Shown piece after piece: positions 44,570 through 52,917 of a stretch of DNA of 64,000 nt (its first letter is position 1; every line of letters begins with the position of its first letter). Source of the DNA: CBDAPU01 sp965198875 (GTDB lineage Bacteria > Pseudomonadota > Gammaproteobacteria > Eutrophobiales > Eutrophobiaceae); NCBI GenBank assembly GCA_965198875.1, contig CBDAPU010000001.1, forward strand, positions 2,232,001 through 2,296,000, read 5' to 3'. Both the position numbers and the translations under genes were made by a program. The notes beneath the pieces are model-generated. The model was given only the letters and a program-made list of their open reading frames with translations. It ran no database searches and was not told the DNA's origin.

Positions 44570-45396
44570 GGGTGTCTATGGGTGATATGAACCGGCGCTT
44601 TTTCTAATTCCTGCAACAGATAGGCGAGCACTGCCCGGCTCGATCCCAGCGTTGATAATCTCTCCGGCAGATCAGCCCCGTCAGGGTAGAGAACCTGCCA
44701 TTTTTTCAGTAGTGCGTTTAGTTGATGTTGTTGGTATACGGTAAAATGTTGTTGCGCCGTGAGCCGGTTAAATTCAGCGCAGGTGGCGGGCGTTCGCCTG
44801 CACTCATCGGATAAGCATTTTAGCTGCTCGATGATGTTGTAGATGGCCGTGAGGTTGCGCCTGATCAGGCGGCTGATATGATCCGGGGTGATGTTGTCCA
44901 TGGGTTGCTCGGCGTTATCTGCAATAATTTTGATCACCTGGATCAATTCCAATGCCGTCACCTGGCAGGCACATTGGAAAAATCCCGCACATTCCATGTC
45001 AAACAATGCGCTTTGGTAGTCCTCGCCCGGTTTTTCCAGGGTTAATATGTCGCAAGACGGTAATGCCGTATCGATGACGATGGAGGGATACCATGTTCGC
45101 CCTGTGAGCGCATCGGTTATCTTTTTAACCAGCACCGCCTGTCCGACAGGCAAGTCAAGATGGCCGGCAACGCCTAAGTTAATCCATGGGCCTGGTTTGG
45201 CGCGCTGATAATAATCGTATGTGAATTGAACCGCTGAAGCGGACGCCGATCGGCCAACACCGGAAATGGTTAAGGACATATCAGCATCATCGCCTTGATA
45301 AATCCTGAAAGGCGCCGTTGTTTTTTTCCGCTCTAAATTGAAATACTCAACGACAGGGGCGGCTTCGGACTTCAAGGCGCAAATGATGTGTATCAT
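44566..45396 (-). CDS. Nucleosidase/phosphorylase-like protein
   Basis: A 276-residue protein with an MTA/SAH nucleosidase-like fold: MIHIICALKSEAAPVVEYF at the N-terminus (as in MTN/PNP enzymes), GVGRSASASAVQ, INLGVAGHLDLPVGQ, and the substrate motif LFDMECAGFFQCA (normally VDMEGAA; the key Met-Glu is present). The C-terminal half (about residues 160-276) has no match I recognise. The function is likely cleavage of a nucleoside-like compound. It overlaps both neighbours by four bases, indicating coupling with a glycosyltransferase and a radical SAM enzyme. Confidence 0.65.
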   Translation of the reverse strand: MIHIICALKSEAAPVVEYFNLERKKTTAPFRIYQGDDADMSLTISGVGRSASASAVQFTYDYYQRAKPGPWINLGVAGHLDLPVGQAVLVKKITDALTGRTWYPSIVIDTALPSCDILTLEKPGEDYQSALFDMECAGFFQCACQVTALELIQVIKIIADNAEQPMDNITPDHISRLIRRNLTAIYNIIEQLKCLSDECRRTPATCAEFNRLTAQQHFTVYQQHQLNALLKKWQVLYPDGADLPERLSTLGSSRAVLAYLLQELEKAPVHITHRHP

Positions 45397-46235
45397 ATTT
45401 GACCGCTTAGCTGTGGTTCATATTCGGCCAACATGGATTCGAACTGCCCAAGAGCACGGGTATTGTTATGCTTCCTGGCGCCGTTTAGGTAGATAGTTAA
45501 TTTTTTAACCAATGTGGCTATGGCCTTTTCCTTGTCCGGCGGCGGCAAATTGATTTCATTGAGTATGTTATGAATGGCCTGGATCCGATAGCGGTCCATG
45601 CCCCGGTATTTCTTTGATAATTGATCTGCATGTCCGCCATACTTGATCACGAGCACCTCATCAATAAACAACACCGGCATACGCGCACAAACTCGTAGCC
45701 ACAGATCATAATCCTCACAAACAGGCAGCGACTCATCGAACAGCCCCACCTCAGCGAACACGGATCGATGGATCATAACCGAAGATGGGGAAATAACACA
45801 CAGCGGCAGGCAGTATTGGAATAGGGCGCCGCCATACTTTTTATGCTTTTTCATCTGATTTATGCGAACACCATCACGGATCCACACCTCATCCGTATGC
45901 ACAATACGCATAGCGGGCGCTTTGGCTAATCCCTCGATTTGCCGCTGGATTTTTTCAGCGAACCAGGCGTCATCGGAGTCCAGGAAAGCCAGCCAGTCAC
46001 CCCTGGATGCACGAATCCCGGCGTTTCTTGCGGCGCTCACGCCCTGGTTGGGTTGCGATAGTAAATGTACGTCAGGATAGTTTGCAGATACAAGCTGGCG
46101 GGTGTTATCTGTGGAACCATCATCCACCACAATAACCTCAGCGGGTTTGTAGTGTTGTGCGCGCACCGAGTCGAGGCAGCGTGATAGATAATGCGCGCGG
46201 TTGTAACTGGGTATGATGACGCTGATCAATGCCAT
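45393..46235 (-). CDS. Glycosyltransferase family 2
   Basis: A 280-residue GT-A fold enzyme. The N-terminus ISVIIPSYNRAHYLSRCLDS is followed by EVIVVDDGSTDNT, ARNAGIRASRGDWLAFLDSDDAW (DxD-type metal site), and later SLPVCEDYDLWLRV (catalytic base region). It transfers a sugar from a nucleotide sugar to an unknown acceptor. No membrane segment is seen, so it acts in the cytoplasm or at the membrane surface. It leads the three-gene operon with the nucleosidase-like and SPL-like genes. Confidence 0.87.
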   Translation of the reverse strand: MALISVIIPSYNRAHYLSRCLDSVRAQHYKPAEVIVVDDGSTDNTRQLVSANYPDVHLLSQPNQGVSAARNAGIRASRGDWLAFLDSDDAWFAEKIQRQIEGLAKAPAMRIVHTDEVWIRDGVRINQMKKHKKYGGALFQYCLPLCVISPSSVMIHRSVFAEVGLFDESLPVCEDYDLWLRVCARMPVLFIDEVLVIKYGGHADQLSKKYRGMDRYRIQAIHNILNEINLPPPDKEKAIATLVKKLTIYLNGARKHNNTRALGQFESMLAEYEPQLSGQI

Positions 46236-46439
46236 GGCAGGTCTATGGTAGCAATGAATTCATGTGCCGTGATATGAACCGGATCTCAACAGGTTTGCCC
46301 GTGCCGGGTTTTCACTTCTCTTAAATGTGCATTGACTTCGTGTAAACTGCGCTTATCAAAGGGCCCATGCCTTGCACAGAGGAAAAGTATCTCATTTTGA
46401 GATCAGGCTCACCAAGCCCCGTATTAAGAGTCAAATAAC

Positions 46440-47198
46440 ATGCTGCGATTAAAAGATAAAGTGGCCGTCATCACCGGAAGCAGCTCAGGGATCGGGCGTG
46501 CTATCGCTATGGCGTACGCAAGGGAAGGCGCCCGTGTTGTGATCAATTACAACAACTCAAAGGGCAAGGCAAAAGAGATTGTGGCCGAGATAGGGCGCCT
46601 TTCCGCTGAGGCTATTGCAATACAGGCGGACATCGCCAGCAGGCCGGCGATTGCGCGGTTGATCGCAGAGGCAACGTCGCGCTTTGGTCGGATCGATATA
46701 TGGGTGAACAATGCGGGTGCGGATATTTTAACCGGCGCGGGTGCGGCGCTCGCGGATGAAGAGAAATTAAACAGGCTCATCGCAGTTGATTTGCAGGGAA
46801 CCATCTATAGCTGCTGGTCTGTTGTGCCCGTCATGCAACAACAGGGCGGCGGCGCTATCATCAACCTGTCCTGGGATCAGGCCATTCATGGCTATCCCGG
46901 GATCAATCCGCAGATGTTCTCGGCGGTGAAGGCCGGTGTGCAGGGATTTAGCAAGTCGCTGGCGAGGACGGTCGCCCCTGAGATCAGGGTCAATGTATTG
47001 GCGCCCGGCTGGATTGCAACGGCCTTCGCCAATGAGGTGATGGATAAAACTTATCTGGCCGAGCGCCTGCATGAGATCCCTATGAGACGGTTTGGCACGC
47101 CGGAGGAGGTAGCCGATGCTGCGGTGTTTCTGGCGGCAGAGGACTCCGCCTATATGACAGGCGCTGTGATCAACATTGGCGGCGGCGTGGTTTCCTGA
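46440..47198 (+). CDS. Short-chain dehydrogenase/reductase family protein with altered active site
   Basis: A 252-residue Rossmann protein. The NAD(P) motif is TGSSSGIGRAIA; the NAG motif is present (NNAGAD). The catalytic Ser is Ser144 (NLSW). The usual YxxxK is replaced by Phe160-SAV-Lys164, so the catalytic Tyr is missing. The C-terminus INIGGGVVS is typical of glucose-1-dehydrogenase-like members. Either the protein works without the Tyr or it has a non-oxidoreductase role. The ATG at 46440 has no strong ribosome site. It converges on apt, with five bases between the stop codons. Confidence 0.8.
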   Translation: MLRLKDKVAVITGSSSGIGRAIAMAYAREGARVVINYNNSKGKAKEIVAEIGRLSAEAIAIQADIASRPAIARLIAEATSRFGRIDIWVNNAGADILTGAGAALADEEKLNRLIAVDLQGTIYSCWSVVPVMQQQGGGAIINLSWDQAIHGYPGINPQMFSAVKAGVQGFSKSLARTVAPEIRVNVLAPGWIATAFANEVMDKTYLAERLHEIPMRRFGTPEEVADAAVFLAAEDSAYMTGAVINIGGGVVS

Positions 47199-47203
47199 AG
47201 CGT

Positions 47204-47719
47204 TCAGTAATGCAACAGCGCATGGAGCGGATAGTTTTTCAATTTATCACGTCCCTGCAACTCATCGAGCTCAATTAAAAAGGCGCAGCCTGCTATGTGT
47301 GCGCCGAGCTGCTCTATGAGCCTGCAACCGGCACAGGCAGTGCCCCCGGTTGCTATCACATCGTCAACGAGCAACACCTTATCATGAGCACCTACCGCAT
47401 CGTTATGTATCTCCAGGGCGCCGCCGCCATACTCCAGATCATAGGCGATACGCTGTGTGGTAAGTGGTAGTTTGCCGGGTTTCCTCAAAGGGATAAAACC
47501 GACCCCCAGATGGCGAGCCGCCAGCGAGCCAAAGATAAACCCGCGCGCTTCCAGGCCCGCAACCGCTGTAATAGCATCGCCCTTAAATGGCCGACATAAT
47601 TGCGCTACGGCGTGATCAAGTAAATCGTTGCGTTTTAATAACGGGGTAATATCCTTAAACTGGATCCCGGGTTTGGGAAAATCCGGGACATTGCGGATGT
47701 GGGCTTCTATCTCTTTCAT
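47204..47719 (-). CDS. apt: Adenine phosphoribosyltransferase
   Basis: A 171-residue enzyme salvaging adenine to AMP with PRPP. The N-terminal IRNVPDFPKPGIQFKDITPLL, the GLEARGFIFGS motif and the PRPP loop VLLVDDVIATGGTA are diagnostic. The length matches bacterial Apt. Start ATG at 47719. It is divergent to the glycosylase gene at 47789 with about 70 bases between, space for promoters on both strands. Confidence 0.96.
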   Translation of the reverse strand: MKEIEAHIRNVPDFPKPGIQFKDITPLLKRNDLLDHAVAQLCRPFKGDAITAVAGLEARGFIFGSLAARHLGVGFIPLRKPGKLPLTTQRIAYDLEYGGGALEIHNDAVGAHDKVLLVDDVIATGGTACAGCRLIEQLGAHIAGCAFLIELDELQGRDKLKNYPLHALLHY

Positions 47720-47788
47720 CTCAAATATGGCTCGTCAATTTGGTAAATGCCATGTTAGCCGATACAACCACCCGGCGTGAACAGCATA

Positions 47789-48448
47789 ATGAAATCTTTT
47801 GATGAGATATGTGCCGCTGCAAAGTCTATATGGGGGATAGATGAGGTCGATGCACGGTTAATAGAACCGCTGGCGGATGTTGCATTACGCGCCGGAGCGG
47901 ATAAGGCGTATTTATCGTTAATGTTGCGGCGTATATTCAGAGCGGATCTCAAGCACAGCATGGTAGATGGTAAATGGCCTGCATTTGAAGAGGTGTTCGC
48001 ACGATTTGCTATCAATGCAGTACGCATGTTCAGTGATGAAATGCTGGAGCGCATCATGCAAGATAAACGCATCATTCGCCGTTGGGGGAAGATCAGATCC
48101 GTCCGTGCCAATGCCCGGGCCATGTTTGAGTTACTGGAGGATCATGTTGCATTCGGCAGTTATCTGGCTGACTGGCCGTTAGATGATGCAGTTGGCCTGT
48201 GGGATGATCTGAAAATCACCCAATCAGGTGGTCATTTCGGCCCTTATTTTTTACGCATGGCAGGTTGTGATCCGTTTATCTTAACGGATGATGTGATGCG
48301 TGGCCTACATTACCGGGGGGCATATCAGGGGCGACCGACAGGCAAAAAGGCCAGGCAACTGATACAGAGCTGTTTCAATAGCTGGCATGATGAATGTCAA
48401 CGTCCCTATTGCCAGATCAGCCTGCTCCTGGTTTTATCAACAAGATAG
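47789..48448 (+). CDS. DNA-3-methyladenine glycosylase I-like protein
   Basis: A 219-residue protein of the HhH-GPD-related Tag family. Recognisable stretches: RIFRADLKHSMVDGKWPAFE near residue 50, LERIMQDKRIIRRWGKIRSVRANA (the helix-rich core), and GPYFLRMAGCDPFILTDDV. It excises alkylated bases such as 3-methyladenine. Compared with E. coli Tag, the zinc-binding N-terminal Cys and C-terminal His/Cys residues are not present, so it belongs to a distinct branch. The ATG at 47789 is chosen; a GTG 12 bases earlier is possible. The C-terminal end after about residue 200 is poorly conserved. Confidence 0.75.
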   Translation: MKSFDEICAAAKSIWGIDEVDARLIEPLADVALRAGADKAYLSLMLRRIFRADLKHSMVDGKWPAFEEVFARFAINAVRMFSDEMLERIMQDKRIIRRWGKIRSVRANARAMFELLEDHVAFGSYLADWPLDDAVGLWDDLKITQSGGHFGPYFLRMAGCDPFILTDDVMRGLHYRGAYQGRPTGKKARQLIQSCFNSWHDECQRPYCQISLLLVLSTR

Positions 48449-48575
48449 CGTTGATCATGTTGTTGTTAAGACCATCACGCTAACGATCATCGCCCGAACG
48501 CCTTTGCCGCTCTCAAGGCCCGGTTACGATGGTAAGAGGTGTACATGGGCATAATAAAAAACCAGGGGCTGTAAT

Positions 48576-49238
48576 GTGAAGTTACACGTTGAACATGCCT
48601 GGGACATTCCCCCAAAACGGGCGGTTGAAATACAAAAGCAATTAAGTGTTGAGGTGATTACTTGCGACTGTTTTGAGCGGATCAATTCGGTCGCAGGGGT
48701 GGATGTTGGCTTTGAAGAGCAGGGCAGGGTCATGCGAGCGGCTATCGTTGTGTTAGCGTTTCCTTCGCTGGCCTTAATTGAGTCTAAACTGGTACGAAAA
48801 CCCACCACCATGCCCTATATCCCCGGCTTGTTGTCGTTTCGGGAGTTGCCTGCGGTTTTAGAGGGATTAAAAAACATCCGGCGCTTTCCTGATCTGTTTC
48901 TATGTGACGGACAGGGCATAGCGCATCCGAGAGGATTGGGGATCGCCAGTCATTTAGGACTGCTGACCGATACGCCATCTATCGGTGTTGGCAAGTCCCG
49001 TCTGGTGGGAACACACGGATCTGTTGCAGAAAAGAGAGGCGCATACTCGCCACTGATCTACAAAAAAGAGCGGGTAGGGGCTGTGTTGAGGACGCGCAAA
49101 GGGGTAAAGCCGGTGTTTGTCTCTGTGGGTCATCGCATCAGCCTGAAGAGTGCGATGGATTACGTGCTTGCCTGCACACCAACATACCGTTTGCCTGAAA
49201 CAACCCGGCAGGCCCATAAATTGGCGTCACACAAATGA
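48576..49238 (+). CDS. nfi: Endonuclease V (deoxyinosine 3' endonuclease)
   Basis: A 220-residue nuclease cutting DNA near deoxyinosine. Motifs: GVDVGF with the metal Asp, the MPYIPGLLSFRE segment with the metal Glu, and LCDGQGIAHPRGLGIASHLG with the catalytic Asp, all typical of Nfi. The start is a GTG at 48576 (an ATG two bases before gives an immediate stop). A second DNA repair gene, the Tag-like glycosylase, lies 130 bases upstream on the same strand. Together they handle deaminated and alkylated bases. Confidence 0.95.
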   Translation: MKLHVEHAWDIPPKRAVEIQKQLSVEVITCDCFERINSVAGVDVGFEEQGRVMRAAIVVLAFPSLALIESKLVRKPTTMPYIPGLLSFRELPAVLEGLKNIRRFPDLFLCDGQGIAHPRGLGIASHLGLLTDTPSIGVGKSRLVGTHGSVAEKRGAYSPLIYKKERVGAVLRTRKGVKPVFVSVGHRISLKSAMDYVLACTPTYRLPETTRQAHKLASHK

Positions 49239-49478
49239 CCCCTCGTCCGATCACCTCCTGGTATCGGGTTGATTTTGGATCTCCGTAGAGGCTTAAAGTC
49301 ACCATGTGGAGAAGATCGCACGCACGGCGCTCAGGGGAGGGTGGCTCAGTGATGAGTCGCCTTTATCCGATATGGGCGCTGGCTGTGTCTTTTTCAGCCG
49401 GTGGTGAGCCATGAATTGTCAACATCTGGACTGATCAAAGCTCGGCGTATCGACAGCGACGTCATGCAAACTGGCGAT

Positions 49479-51272
49479 CTATTTGCCTTCTTCTTTTAAT
49501 GGGGGCACGACAGCGTAGACTTCTTCCAACGTCGTATAGCCCTCGGCGATTTTATGGGCGCCACTGATCCGAAGGGAGTGCATGCCCTGTTTGATGGTGG
49601 CCTCCTGGAGCCTCGCCAGGCCCGCATTTTCCATAATAAGCTGGCGCAGTGTATTATCTATGATCAGCGCCTCATAAATACCGATACGGCCCATGTAACC
49701 TGTGTTGCGACATTCATCACAGCCTGCCGGTTTGTAGACGGTGTTTGGCGGCCTGGCTTTGGCAGGATAAAGTAAATCATGCCAGGCGTCGGCGTTTAAT
49801 TTTGCCGGCTCCTTGCAATGGGGACACAGGGTGCGTACCAGTCTTTGTGCGACAATACCCAGTAATGATGCGGCGATCAGATAAGGTTGTGAGCCGATGT
49901 CGATCAGGCGCATGATGGTCGATGGGGCGTCATTGGTATGCAGGCTGGATAAGACAAGATGGCCTGTCAGCGCCGCCTGTATAGCAACATCGGCGGTTTC
50001 TTTATCGCGGATCTCACCTACCATGATGATGTCGGGGTCTTGACGTAATAATGTCCTGACGCCTGTGGCGAAATTGACATTGATAAGGGGTTGTACCTGC
50101 ATTTGATTGAATTGTTGATCAACCAGTTCAATCGGGTCTTCGATGGTACACACGTTGATATCCGGTTTTGCCAGTTGCTTGAGTGTGGAATACAGTGTTG
50201 TTGTTTTTCCGGAACCGGTTGGGCCGGTGACCAGGACAATGCCATGAGGATTTTCAATCATTTTATTCCAGCAAGATTGATCGTGGCGGGTGAAACCCAG
50301 ATCGCTAAAGTCTTTCATTAGCATGTCCGGATCAAAAATACGCAATACCAGTTTTTCCCCGAATGCCGTTGGCATGGTCGACAGACGCATCTCCACTTCC
50401 ATGCCCGAAGGGGTGAGGGTCTTTACCCGGCCATCCTGTGGACGGCGTTTGTCGGTGACGTCCATTCTGCCCAATGCTTTCAGACGGCTGGTAATGGCTC
50501 CCATCAGTTTGATGGGAAACTCATGCACCAGGTGCAACAACCCGTCAATACGAAAGCGCACATTGCCTTTTTCCCTGCGTGGTTCCAGGTGAATGTCGCT
50601 GGCGCGCTGTTCAAATGCAAACTGCAATAACCAGTCAACCAGACTGACGATATGCCTGTCATTGGCGTCTGGCTCGCCCACCTTGCCGACTTCCACAAGT
50701 TGCTCGAAGTTATGTAGCTGGCTGAGTGACTGCCCCTTGCTGTCCGATACCGCCCCCATGATCGTGCGGCTGACGCCGTAGAACTCAATCAGGTAGCGAT
50801 CGATGTCCCTGGGGTTAATCACCACCCGCTTGATGGTTAATTTTGTGATCCGGGCAAGTTCGCTCTCCCAGTCGGTGATGAAGGGCTCACAGGTCGCCAC
50901 CGTCAATTCAGCCTCCGAGACGCTCAATGGCAGTATTTTTAATTTGCCGGCATAGGCCTGGGATACAAGGCTGGTCACTTTGGGCGCGTCAATTTTCAGG
51001 GGATCAACCCGGAAATAGCTCTGGCCACTTATCTCCGCCAGCCATTTTGTCAGTGTCTCAAGGGTTAGCGCATAGCTCGGCCTGGTATGACTTTGCCAGT
51101 TTTCATCGGCAATGGTGATCAGCGGGTGCTCATCCGGGTCATCGGCTCTTTGTTGGCGGTGATTGAATTGTGCATACTGTTGTTTGCCAATCAGTTTATC
51201 GGCAAACAATCGCTCCAGCAGAAACTGCAATGTCAATTTCCGGTTTTCTGGTATAGTTGAGAGGCTGTTCAT
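49479..51272 (-). CDS. GspE/PilB-family secretion or pilus ATPase
   Basis: A 597-residue hexameric AAA-type ATPase. It has a GspE N1/N2-like N-terminal part (about residues 1-170), then the Walker A GPTGSGKTTTLYS, Asp box, Walker B LRQDPDIIMVGEIRD, His box LSSLHTNDAPSTIMRL, and a zinc-binding CxxC pair (LCPHCKE, CDECRN). It powers type II secretion, type IV pilus or MSHA-type pilus assembly. No partner genes (pilin, secretin, GspF) are next to it, so which machine it serves is unknown. It is divergent to the DsbC-like gene. Confidence 0.9.
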   Translation of the reverse strand: MNSLSTIPENRKLTLQFLLERLFADKLIGKQQYAQFNHRQQRADDPDEHPLITIADENWQSHTRPSYALTLETLTKWLAEISGQSYFRVDPLKIDAPKVTSLVSQAYAGKLKILPLSVSEAELTVATCEPFITDWESELARITKLTIKRVVINPRDIDRYLIEFYGVSRTIMGAVSDSKGQSLSQLHNFEQLVEVGKVGEPDANDRHIVSLVDWLLQFAFEQRASDIHLEPRREKGNVRFRIDGLLHLVHEFPIKLMGAITSRLKALGRMDVTDKRRPQDGRVKTLTPSGMEVEMRLSTMPTAFGEKLVLRIFDPDMLMKDFSDLGFTRHDQSCWNKMIENPHGIVLVTGPTGSGKTTTLYSTLKQLAKPDINVCTIEDPIELVDQQFNQMQVQPLINVNFATGVRTLLRQDPDIIMVGEIRDKETADVAIQAALTGHLVLSSLHTNDAPSTIMRLIDIGSQPYLIAASLLGIVAQRLVRTLCPHCKEPAKLNADAWHDLLYPAKARPPNTVYKPAGCDECRNTGYMGRIGIYEALIIDNTLRQLIMENAGLARLQEATIKQGMHSLRISGAHKIAEGYTTLEEVYAVVPPLKEEGK

Positions 51273-51409
51273 TTTTGCGTTTTAGTTTAATAATTTCAGT
51301 GCAGTTTACCAGTGAAAGAATTGACGAACGATCGGCAGCAGCAAAAGACGATGCACAGGCGCCACCCACCGTCAATGTGAGTATATGCAAGATGATACGG
51401 GGTCATTCA

Positions 51410-52123
51410 ATGCGACTTGCCATGATCATGGTGTTTATGGGGGCTTTGTCTTCTCCCATAGTGGCGGCGGAGACGGAGCAGGAAAAAGCCCTCAAACACA
51501 TCGTTGGCCTCGTTTTTCCTGATCTGGAAGTGACCCGCATTAAAAAATCTCAAATAGCGGGGTTGTATGAGGTGATGCTCGGGCCTGAGGTGCTCTACAT
51601 CAGCAACAATGGCCGCTACGTGTTACAGGGCGATATTATCGACCTTCAGAGCAGGACCAACATGAGCGAAGTCGAACGTGCCGCCGCCAGGGTGCAAATT
51701 CTGAAGAACATCCCTGAAGATGAAACCATCAATTTCTCACCGGATAATGCCAGGCATACCATTTATGTTTTTACCGACATCACCTGCGGCTATTGTCGGC
51801 AGCTACACCGGGACATGCCCGAGTTAAATAAAAACGGCGTGGCGATCAGGTATCTTGCCTATCCTCGTGCGGGCATGGGCTCGCAGCCGTTCAAAGATAT
51901 GGAGTCGATCTGGTGCGCCGAAGACAAACTCGACGCCATGACCGCCGCCAAACTGCGGGGGGCGGTGAAAGCGGCGAGGTGTGATAACCCGGTCAAAGAG
52001 CAGTACGAGCTGGGGAAATTGATGGGGATCAGGGGAACACCGGCGATTTATCTCGAAAACGGAGAGGACTTGCCCGGCTATTTGCCCCCGGAGTTGTTGT
52101 TGCAGGCGCTGGGGGAGATCTAG
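51410..52123 (+). CDS. DsbC-like thiol:disulfide interchange protein
   Basis: A periplasmic disulfide isomerase of 237 residues. The signal peptide MRLAMIMVFMGALSSPIVAA is cleaved before ETE. An N-terminal dimerisation part (KKSQIAGLYEVMLGPEVLYIS) precedes a thioredoxin-fold domain with the active-site CGYC in FTDITCGYCRQLH and a cis-Pro loop GTPAIYL. The ATG at 51410 is chosen because upstream frame would place 51 residues before the signal peptide. E. coli DsbC has CGYC too. It converges on the DUF3108 gene, overlapping four bases. Confidence 0.92.
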   Translation: MRLAMIMVFMGALSSPIVAAETEQEKALKHIVGLVFPDLEVTRIKKSQIAGLYEVMLGPEVLYISNNGRYVLQGDIIDLQSRTNMSEVERAAARVQILKNIPEDETINFSPDNARHTIYVFTDITCGYCRQLHRDMPELNKNGVAIRYLAYPRAGMGSQPFKDMESIWCAEDKLDAMTAAKLRGAVKAARCDNPVKEQYELGKLMGIRGTPAIYLENGEDLPGYLPPELLLQALGEI

Positions 52124-52836
52124 TCGCTGATCCCTTGCAATGACTTGATCACCGCCTTTGTGGTGCTGCCGTCTTTCTCCATGTGTTCCACTTTAATGGG
52201 CAAATACTCAAGTTCAATCGCACACCAGAATGTGGATTTACGGTGATGGTTGGGCCTGTGGCGGATCATTTTGATGGTGTTGTAATCGCCCAATGGCGTC
52301 TTCACCCGCTCCTCGCCCAGTGTCTCGAAGTTGTAGATCTTGATTTTTCCACCATCTGCAATTTGATATGAGGCGGGAGTGCGACCGTTTCTTAAATCGT
52401 GCATGATCGCCAGTTGGTACAACAGCTTATCCATGACCGCAGGCGCAACCGGCATCTGCCAGACATCGCCGTTGATGATGTTTTTTATCTTTTTTGCATC
52501 CCAGTCAAACTCCACCTCAACATCCCGCCTCTTCTTGCCATTGGAATAGGCGTAGCTGTAGTGCTGCGGTCGTAGCATCCCGCCATCAAAACGGGACAGG
52601 CTTTTCTCAATAATGTGATCTTTTCTAAACAAAGACACAAGGCCGGTTGTTTTTGTCTCGGAATGGTATTCGTAATGAGCCTTATCCAGCTTTATCAGCC
52701 GCCGGTTTACCTTGGCTATTTTTGCGCCTTTTCTATATAAGGCGTATTCCGCCTCAAAAGGTGTCGGTGGAAAGCGCTCCTGGGTGTTGCTGCCTGCGGC
52801 GGCAACCATAATAAGGCAAGTGAAAAATATGTGCAT
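52120..52836 (-). CDS. DUF3108 domain exported protein
   Basis: A 238-residue protein with a cleavable signal (MHIFFTCLIMVAAAGS) from the ATG at 52836; an upstream in-frame ATG at 52914 would put 26 residues before the signal. The mature part resembles DUF3108 proteins: FEAEYALYRKGAKIAKV, YEYHSETKTTGLVSLFRKD, RNGRTPASYQIADGGKIK, and TFWCAIELEYLPIKVE. Members are periplasmic with unknown function, usually beta-rich. It lies between the DsbC-like gene (convergent) and hldE (divergent). Confidence 0.85.
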   Translation of the reverse strand: MHIFFTCLIMVAAAGSNTQERFPPTPFEAEYALYRKGAKIAKVNRRLIKLDKAHYEYHSETKTTGLVSLFRKDHIIEKSLSRFDGGMLRPQHYSYAYSNGKKRRDVEVEFDWDAKKIKNIINGDVWQMPVAPAVMDKLLYQLAIMHDLRNGRTPASYQIADGGKIKIYNFETLGEERVKTPLGDYNTIKMIRHRPNHHRKSTFWCAIELEYLPIKVEHMEKDGSTTKAVIKSLQGISD

Positions 52837-52917
52837 TGTGCGTATTGGGATAACACCTGTGTGGTAAGATTTTGAGTTTATTACATTGACGCTGAGGCCG
52901 TGCAGAAAAAGCATAAC

